From: Erythrobasidium yunnanense
Taxonomy: Eukaryota; Basidiomycota; Cystobasidiomycetes; Erythrobasidiales; Erythrobasidiaceae
DNA: 64,000 nucleotides
Direction of reading: 5' to 3'
Assembly: GCA_001600175.1 (NCBI GenBank)
Contig: BCJC01000009.1
Location: 310,001-374,000 of the forward strand
Shown here: piece by piece, positions 56,764-64,000 of the stretch
How the letters are laid out: every line of letters starts with the position of its first letter
Position numbering within the stretch: position 1 is the stretch's first letter
Translations under genes and position numbers: made by a program
The notes under the pieces: generated by a model
What the model was told of the DNA's origin: nothing
What the model saw: the letters and a program-made list of their open reading frames with translations, nothing else
Database searches by the model: none

Positions 56764-58394
56764 CTAGAGCAGGTCTTCCCCGCAGATCGATAGATTGAGA
56801 AAGCTGGGAGAGGTGATAGCTTTGAGGTTGGAGGGAAGATGCCCAGCTGCCATAAGCTGTCTACCCATCGAGGCCAGCCTATCTCTTTTGAAGGCAGTAT
56901 TATCGCTTAGATATACGTCGAGGCTTAATGCCAGATCCGGCCTGTCCATCACGCATCGCATGATAAGTCCCTCGGAGCCACGTAGTCGGAGGCATTTCAA
57001 GTTGGGCGCCTTCAGCTTTTTAAAGTAGTTCTCGATTTTACGGTCTGCTCGCGCCGTACCGTCACTCGACAAATGAAGCACTTCGATGCTCTCTAGTGTG
57101 CTTACGTGCAGGCCAGGCAGGTCCAGGTAAGTGAGAGTGAGAGCCAAAATCCGATTTGGCAGGCGCTTTTCAAAGGGCCAAGCATTGGACGTTGGAGACT
57201 TGTGCAGCTCAGCGAGCTCATGGTCCCAGGGATATTCATTGTGAATGCGGAGTCTGGTGATTGCTTTCTGTGCTTCCCAGTATCTCGCTCGGCCAATGAA
57301 ACGGTCTAGCCATATTGCCCACTTTGCAGTCTCCGCAACGAGGCCGAATTCTATCCACTGTAAAACCGGAAAGCGCAAAGTAGCACGGGGTATATTGCAC
57401 CTAGACTCGGGATCGAGTGGATGTGCATGCGAGCCAGCAGCCTTGGCTTCTAGCTGTATCTCAACCAGTCTTGGCGCGTTGAGTACGGCAAAGAAGCCGT
57501 TTGTTACCATGTCCGACACCTCTGCAGATAGACGAAGGCGAAGCTTACGTAGGTTGGGAAGCTGGAGTGGATAGGCATCGAGTGCGAGGCTTGCCATAAT
57601 GTCGAGGTCAAGGCACTGCAGGGGCGTACAGTAGGCACGGGTTAATTGGAGAATAGAGATCCACGTAGGCTCATGTTGCTCCTTCTGAATTTGTAACGTA
57701 AGGTCGCGAAGACTTGGCGGGGCGCTGCTTTGCGGGAGTCCTTGCACGAATATACGCTTGGAGACGATTTGCAACGACGCCAAAGACGCAAGGGAGAGTA
57801 TTGCCAAATGATCTGTGTGATCTAGGAAGGGGGTCTCCAAATGCAGACGCTGTATTCGTGCTGGGTCCATCGTGTCGAGAGATAGCGGGATGGAGATGCT
57901 TGGCAAGGTCTCGACTTCCGTATCGTCTACTAGCTTGAACCTGAACATCACTGCTCGTGATATGCGCATTGCGAGATAGTCCGTGAGAGGCCGTAGACGG
58001 GCATCAAGCGTTTTGCTCTGCAGCGTCACCGTCTGCAGCTTGTAGAATGTATGAATGTTGTGTAGAAGAAATTCGGGCATAGGCGAGTCCATCTCTGTAC
58101 TGTCGACGAGAGGTATCACGATCTCTACGGTCTTCGTGGACAGAATGTGCAGGAGGGCTGCTGCCTCAGACAGAGTCGCTGCGGAGCCTCCATTGTAGTG
58201 GAACGTCCGAAAGAGTAGCCGTAGCTGAATGCCAACGTCTTCAGCCTCGGTCACGATACGCGCGCTGGTCGCGCTGCGGTAGCCCTTACAGCGAGGCCAC
58301 GAAACCGCTTGTTCACTCTGCTGAAGTGCTTGAGTTCTCTCTGTGTGAGATACGACGAAATGATGTCCAGAATCTCATCGTTCAGGAAAACCAT
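56764..58394 (-). CDS. F-box protein, cluster B copy 2
   Basis: Predicted SCF substrate adaptor unrelated in sequence to cluster A beyond the F-box. The ATG at 58394 gives MVFLNDEILDIISSYLTQRE and LKHFSRVNKRFRGLA. An intron (about 58308 down to 58242, starting GTAAGGG, with GCTGAAG, ending CAG) joins this to LRLLFRTFHYNGGSAATLSE. The body, about 490 residues, is leucine-rich: LLHNIHTFYKLQTVTLQSKT, LDTMDPARIQRLHLETPFLD, LPNLRKLRLRLSAEVSDMVT, VLQWIEFGLVAETAKWAIWL and LKAPNLKCLRLRGSEGLIMR. It ends GEDLL. The repeated NLRKLRLRL/LKCLRLRG pattern suggests an LRR-like fold. Target unknown. Intact by inspection. Confidence 0.8.
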
Positions 58395-58681
58395 GATATT
58401 GGCGGGAGCCAGAGAGGAGACGGCCAGACGTCACTTGAATATGTCTGAGGCGATGTGGAAGTAGCTCTCTGAAACGGCTAAATGCTTTACATGGTCAACG
58501 CAGGGAGCGAACGGCGATTTACATCGAAAGGCGCGTCCGGATCTTTCGACGCGCCATAACTTTCGATAATCCACAACAACAGCAAGACACGATAGCCCAT
58601 CACTCATAAACGTAGTCAGCCTACTGTCTATGCCGCTGTATTGGCTCTTCACATGATTGTTAGCTACCCTATTTTGCGGGC

Positions 58682-60125
58682 TCACGAAAGCTGAGCTCCC
58701 TCATCATTGTCGAGTATACCGCTCTGCTGCAGTACAAAAGCAGCATCAGCTTCCATGATCCCGAAGAGTAGAGAGACTCACGCTACTGCGAAATTGAGCT
58801 GTCTTTCCCCTGCCATTTCCCGGTGTGATCGTCAACGTAGCGACTCTGGGATCAGGTCAGCCTTCTCCATCGCATGTATCGGTAGTAACGCACCTTGATC
58901 CTCCAACACCAGCCGAAAGTACGATCTGCGAAGAATTAGGCGGACACCAGTACGAATCTGGAAAACTACTCAGACTGGCGGCCGACAGCGGTTACAAGAC
59001 TGCACGTACTAAATTGAGGTACAGCGAAAGAGTGCTTTGCATCCCTGAAGGAGGCATTTTCGCCAAACTCGTCTGTCAATTTCGTCCGACTTTGGGTCGT
59101 AACGATGACCTATAGCTGCGTCAGCAGGCTTTACAGGCCTGAAGAGGTTGCTCACAGAGAGGTTCCTCGTATTCGTCAAATCGAGCATCGTCTCCCTGAC
59201 CAGAGAAGCCAGCAGACTTCGAATTGTAGAATGAGCTGAGTCCGTACTTGATTCTGGGCGATTTGTTCGCCGGCGTTTTTTATTAGACGATTTAGTGTTT
59301 TGCTCGTCTTCTTTAAGTATTTGGGATGATAGAGAAGGCACGATATATGCTGAAAGAGGATAGGTGAGCGAATCGATGATGACTAGCTGGATCTGCGGAG
59401 CAGTTTCAGCTAGGGGTCTCAACGTCCAGACCGCACGCACACTGGGGTGCGTGTCGAGCCATGTTCCAAGTCCATATAAAGCGGTGAGAGAGTCGCTTCC
59501 GTCGCCGCAAGTCCAAAGTACCATTTTCTCGCAGGCTGCGGCTGTCCCGGTCTTGTTCAGGCGTAATCCTGGGGAAGGTGACGAATTACTTACCAGCTTG
59601 CGTATCATCATTACAGGCCTCTTGTGCTGCTTGATATAGAGTCTGGACCGATAAGCTGCCTTGCGTGTCTGTGCCTGCAACTTGAGGCAGTGCCAAAATC
59701 AACGTTCTTCAGAGCTCACCAATGAACAGCACTCTCGGGCCCTTCTCCTGAACGTCTCTGGTCAAGCATGCACTGACAGCGAAGGAAATGCATGTCCTTG
59801 TTTTTCCCTCGCCGGGACAGCCTGACAGCTCTAAGAGGGAACCTCGAGGCAGGCCAGGCGTTTCTGCGTTTCCGAGCAGACTATCGAATGCACTACATCC
59901 GCTTAGAAAGGGTGTCTCTCGCTTCTTCTGCTGTAGAAGGGACGCTACGGATTGAGTGCCTTTAGCCTGGAGAGCAGAAGTAGACACAGAGGATGAGGAG
60001 GGAGCTTCGGGAGGGAGGCAGAAGAGAGCGAGGAGTGGATCTAGCGGAAACATCAGCTCGCAGCGGAGTTCTGCAGAATCTCCCGCATCACCTGCTTTCA
60101 GCAGGTCGAGCTGGCTTTTCGTCAT
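58682..60125 (-). CDS. RAD51 paralog, RAD51C-like RecA-family recombination protein
   Basis: ATPase of the RecA superfamily, probably a mediator of homologous recombination. The start at 60125 is followed by ETPFLSGCSAFDSLLG, then GLPRGSLLELSGCPGEGKTR, whose GCPGEGKT is the Walker A motif. After an intron comes DTQGSLSVQTLYQAAQE, the DTEG-like element, then TALYGLGTWLDTHPSV and IQLVIIDSLTYPLSA with Walker B. A polar KKRRRTNRPES insertion precedes LVRETMLDLTNTRNLS, then VIVTTQSRTKLTDEFGE, matching VxTNQ. The last exons give VLSAGVGGSR, VATLTITPGNGRGKTAQFRS and SGILDNDEGAQLS. Walker residues intact. Which paralog it is (RAD51C, RAD57 or XRCC2) is not certain; RAD51C fits best. Confidence 0.78.
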
Positions 60126-60282
60126 GGGTGATACGACATTGTTTAGCTTGTTGGGATCACTCTATGTACTTAGTATCAGCTCCAGTCTATCATAATCCTG
60201 CAATTACATTACGATTTCGACCAGATTGGAGTGTTGACACCGCGTAAAGACACGCGTTTGTTGACTCTCGACGACTTCAAAG
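60126..60282. promoter_or_regulatory. Divergent promoter, RAD51C-like / MSH6
   Basis: 157 bp between two DNA-repair genes reading apart. The CGCGTAAAGACACGCG stretch at 60240-60255 contains ACGCG, the core of the MCB cell-cycle (MBF) site that drives many S-phase repair genes in yeasts. That it works here is inference. Confidence 0.5.
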
Positions 60283-63200
60283 ATGAGCAAGCCCGCTAGT
60301 AGCAATCCGGGCAAGCAGTCTACGCTTATCGGATTCTTTAAGAAAGCACCTCCCTCTTCGTCTGGCGCTCCTTCAGCTTCAGCGTCTCAGCCGGCCTCGC
60401 AAAAGCCCAGCAGCAAGAAACAAGTGCCAGCGACGCCGGCAGCTTCCAGCAGTACTAGCAATGCAGGAAGTAGTGAAAGCAAGAGCAGCAAGACCGCGGC
60501 GAACGTCAAAGCAGAAGCAAAAGATGTCGTTATGCCAGCTTCAAGCGCGAAAGCACTGGCGTCAGAAACCATTGACTTGAGCTCCGAAGAAGATGACGAG
60601 GATAATGCTGCAAGACCTGTTCAAAAGAACAAGAAGAAGGACCTGAGCCAGTTCAGAGCCTTGCCTACTCCGCCTCTGACTGGAACAAGCGATAACGAAC
60701 AGAGCTCCGCAAGAGCTTCTTCAGTTTCAGCCTCTGCTTCTGGCAATGATATGAGCGAAATGGACGTAGATGAGGATGCTTCTGCCGATGAAGCTATCCG
60801 TACACGAAAGGTAGCTTGTCCTTCCAACTGACCCGATCATAATGCTTACTTCCAGCACAGAGCCGACCTGGGAAAAGACAAGTCATCAAAGATAGTGATG
60901 ATGAGGGTGAAGAAGCCGATGAGCCTGCCCGTCCGCCCAAGAAAGCTCAGAAGACCGAAAGCAACGGCACGAGCAAGAATAATAAGAAGGGAAAGAAGGC
61001 AGAATCACCTGCTTTTGCTATTTCCGATGCAGAAGAAGATGAAGAGCAGTATGACGATGACGGCGTGGACTGGGATGAAGCTATGACGCTTTCAGACGCG
61101 CCTGCAGCCTCTACGAGCAAAGCCAAGAAGCCTACTCAGACGAAATTGAAGTCGACTGCTAAAGCCACATCGGTGGGCTCTATTTTCACATACCTCCTAA
61201 TATCAGAAAACTGATGCCCGGAGCTAGAAACCTAAGGCACCCAGCGGACGTGATGCCTTCAAGACCCAGGCTGATCTTGGGCGTGACGTGAGTAACTGCT
61301 TTCTAACTGACTCGTCAAACAGGGCTTACCTCTCTCTCTCTCCGTCATCAGGCTCGCGTTCTCGCAGATCGTGGTCAACCTTCAGAATCCTATGCTTTCC
61401 TGAGACCCGAAAAAAGGAAGGATGCAGACGAGCGTCGACCAGGTGCATTACACTCTTATGCCGGGCGTTCTCCGCCAAGATCTGAGAATTACACCCTCAA
61501 CAGGCGATCCCAGTTTTGATCATAGAACGATACATATCCCAGATTCGGCCTATCATGACTTTACTCCTTTCGAGAAACAATTCTGGGATATCAAGAGGAA
61601 CCGTGAGCGATGATGGTAGTAAGCATTGCGTTCCAAGCTGATGAAGGCATTTCAGATATGGATACTGTCCTATTCTTTCAGAAGGGCAAGTTCTTTGGTA
61701 TGTCTGAAGTTCAGCTGTTTCATCGAATGCGCCAGCTCAAACAAGGCGTACATCAGAACTCTACGAGACGGATGCAGACCTGGGACATCAGCTGTTCGAT
61801 CTGAAGGTGGGCTCAGGCTACAGGACCGAGCCATTGTTCCATGTACTGATCTCTTACATCAGCTAACGGGAAGAGTCAAGATGAGAATGGTCGGCGTACC
61901 TGAAGCCGTCATCGATTTCTGGATAGCCAAGTTCCTTGGTCAAGGCTACAAGGTAAAGCTTGTTCGTTCACCTTTGAAAGCTCCCGATCTGAGACATAGA
62001 GCAGGTCGGTCGTGTTGATCAAGCTGAGACAGCAATGGGCGCCGACATTCGACGTAAAGACGCCAAAGACGGCAACGAGAGCAAAGCTGGAAAGAAGAAT
62101 ACCGCCAAGGAAGACAAAGCCAAGATTGTCAACCGTGAACTCAAGAGCGTCTTCACTACCGGCACAATCGTGGATGGAGGTCTTCTGACAGATGATCTCA
62201 GCAATCATTGTATTGCGATCAAGGAATTCATTCCGGATGCGTCCTCGAATCCTCGATTCGGCATCGTCATAGCGGACTGCTCCACAGCAGAATTCACGAT
62301 CAGCGCTTTCGAGGTAAGCTGAAAAGCAACATTAGGCTGCCAATTCGAGGACTGAGCTCGAACCGCTATTTGCAGGATGACGCCTGTCGAACGCGACTAG
62401 AGACAACGATTCGTCAACACAAGCCAAAAGAGCTCATCTGCGAGCGAGGCAATCTTTCAGTATCCACGCTCCGACTGCTGAGAGCATGTGTCGGACCTTC
62501 CTGCTCGTGGAACAATATCAAGCCAGAGACCGAATTCCTAGCAGCTCCCGCAGCCATTAAAGGTCTTGAGGAGCTCTTCTACAAAGCAAGAGTCGGAGAG
62601 GACGAGGTGATCACCGATGAGACGGATACTTCCATTTGTGTACCGCAAGAAATCAAGGACATGTATGGAAACGCAGAAGCTATGAGTGCTATGGGAGGAA
62701 TGCTCTGGTAAGTTATAGCTATCCCAGCGAGAAACCGTTCGCTGATAACGCTTTGCAGGTACTTAAGAGGGGTAAGCCTACGCTTAGCCACTTTATTCGA
62801 CTATCTTGACGCTCACCTTTCTCAGCTCAACCTCGACAAGGACCTCTTCACCGTCAAGAACTTCAGTGGGTCGAGCCTCGAGGCGGGCATCCGCCTTGCT
62901 GACCTTCCTATCTAGATATCTTCGATCCCATCAAGGATGGCCAATCTCTCATTCTTGATGGACAAACATTGGCACATATCGAAGTCCTACAAAACTCAAG
63001 CGGTACAGACGAAGGTACTCTCTTCAAGCTTCTCTGTCGATGCCAGACACCCTTCGGCAAGTTCAATATCCAACAAAACAATTTGTCATAGTTCCATCCT
63101 AATAGCCAGATCCAGGAAAGCGTCTATTCAAGATCTGGCTTTGTCAACCTCTGCGTGAGGCTCGAGCCATCAACGACAGGTACGTCAGGCTCTTGGAGTT

Positions 63201-64000
63201 GTTGGTTGTATCTGATCTCCCGACTGCAGACTCGATGCCATTTCCGACTTTATGAGTGACAACATATTTGAGGATCTCTTTGATAAGGCCACTAAGTCTT
63301 TACCGGACTTGGAACGACTTCTAAGCCGTATTCATGCTCAGAGCATAAAGCCTAAGGATTTGTGAGTACAAGGGGTACATCCTACGAGAGGGACAAGCTA
63401 AGAGCGTTCTCTACATTGTAGTATCAAGGTTTTGGACTCTTTCGAGAAAGTCGCCCGACTGTTCGAGCAACTGGGTGAAATGGTCGAAGACTACAAATCG
63501 CCAACTATTCCGGCAATCCTGCGTACCGCTCCCGAGATGGAACAGATCATCCGTGGCATCCGAAAGCTTTTCATCGTTAATGCAGAAGGCGAGATGGCTC
63601 CTGGTGAAGCGGTACAAGATGGTTTCCATGTCAGTCACCTCTGCAGCCAATGTCAAGGCTGTTTCAGCTGATAATCAGGGCATGCAGAAACTCGCTGAGG
63701 ATGTGGAGATCGTCGAGCGTAAGTTAAACAAGGAGTTGAAGAGGTATAAGGAAGAGCTAGATGCCCCGTAGGTCCTGACTTGGTTTGCAACAGGTGGTCC
63801 TGTCACTGACTGACTTAATTATCCATCAGGAGCGACAAAATCAAGTTCAAAGACGTCGGCATTAAGGAAATTTATCAGATAGAAGTGCCTGCAGATACTG
63901 AGGTTCCCGATGACTGGGTCAAGGTAAGTCGGCATCACTGTAGCCTGCTATTGATACTTACTGACCGATATCCGAACAGATGTCTGGCACGAAAGCCCTG
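60283..64000 (+). CDS. MSH6: DNA mismatch-repair protein Msh6 (C-terminus beyond window)
   Basis: MutS-homolog subunit of MutS-alpha, which recognises base mismatches and small loops. The N-terminus carries a PCNA-binding box QSTLIGFF (residues 12-19), then a long disordered acidic/basic linker. The mismatch-binding domain begins with [13 protein letters not shown], then [16 protein letters not shown] and [12 protein letters not shown] across introns, [20 protein letters not shown], and [20 protein letters not shown]. Next come [20 protein letters not shown] and [20 protein letters not shown], then core-domain helices [60 protein letters not shown] and [19 protein letters not shown]. The ATPase domain lies outside the window. 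Many short introns. Identity is firm. Confidence 0.94.

Noticed and set aside
1-64000. Search for transposons and viral elements
   Set aside because: No reverse transcriptase, integrase, transposase or terminal-repeat pattern was recognised by eye; repeated sequence is explained by F-box gene duplication.
1-64000. Search for tRNA genes by B-box-like GGTTCGANTCC
   Set aside because: Partial matches (for example near 6568 and 19143) lie inside coding exons and lack a cloverleaf context.

Overview
The window reads as a nuclear segment of a filamentous or yeast-like fungus, most likely a basidiomycete. Genes are dense and on both strands. Almost every gene is cut by several short introns, about 45-65 nt in the ones I resolved, with GT..AG ends and a CTGAC/CTAAC-type branch site close to the 3' end. 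The protein set is fungal: FAS1 wall protein, pepsin-like protease, Psf3, Utp22, Mss116, Crd1, Pcp1, Aip1. The organism cannot be named from sequence alone; a Pucciniomycotina-type genome would fit. I saw no tRNA, rRNA, CRISPR array or transposable element.

Layout. 0-10.7 kb: an old yellow enzyme cut by the left edge (-), a large MFS transporter (+), an RNF216/TRIAD3-like RBR ubiquitin ligase (-) and a triose-phosphate-transporter-family sugar-phosphate/nucleotide-sugar carrier (+). 12.1-19.5 kb: a secreted GH26-like glycosidase (-), a FAD-linked oxidase with a very large low-complexity insertion (+) and a NAPE-PLD-like metallo-beta-lactamase hydrolase (+). 19.8-24.3 kb: three tandem F-box genes (-), one frameshifted. 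24.6-28.7 kb: replication factor Psf3 (-), spliceosomal cactin (-) and, divergent from it, mitochondrial peptidyl-tRNA hydrolase ICT1/Pth4 (+). 28.7-35.2 kb: a looser region holding a two-domain fasciclin wall protein and a secreted aspartic protease. 35.2-42.4 kb: a class I cyclic-nucleotide phosphodiesterase, a MAT2B-like reductase and the actin regulator Aip1 (all +). 42.7-49.0 kb: four consecutive nuclear genes for mitochondrial proteins in two divergent pairs: MSS116/CRD1 and mS29(DAP3)/PCP1. 49.0-53.0 kb: UTP22 (-). 53.2-58.4 kb: a small cysteine-rich secreted protein (-) and a second, unrelated F-box pair (-), one copy carrying an in-frame stop. 58.7-64 kb: a RAD51-paralog gene (-) divergent from MSH6 (+), which runs off the right edge.

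How the genes relate. Several neighbours share a theme and a very short divergent promoter: MSS116/CRD1 (59 bp), mS29/PCP1 (62 bp) and RAD51C-like/MSH6 (157 bp). The main evolutionary novelty is the two independent F-box clusters. Within each, the N-terminal F-box is well conserved while the long leucine-rich C-terminal part has diverged, and each cluster contains one decaying copy. Gene ends are given from start codon to stop codon and include introns.
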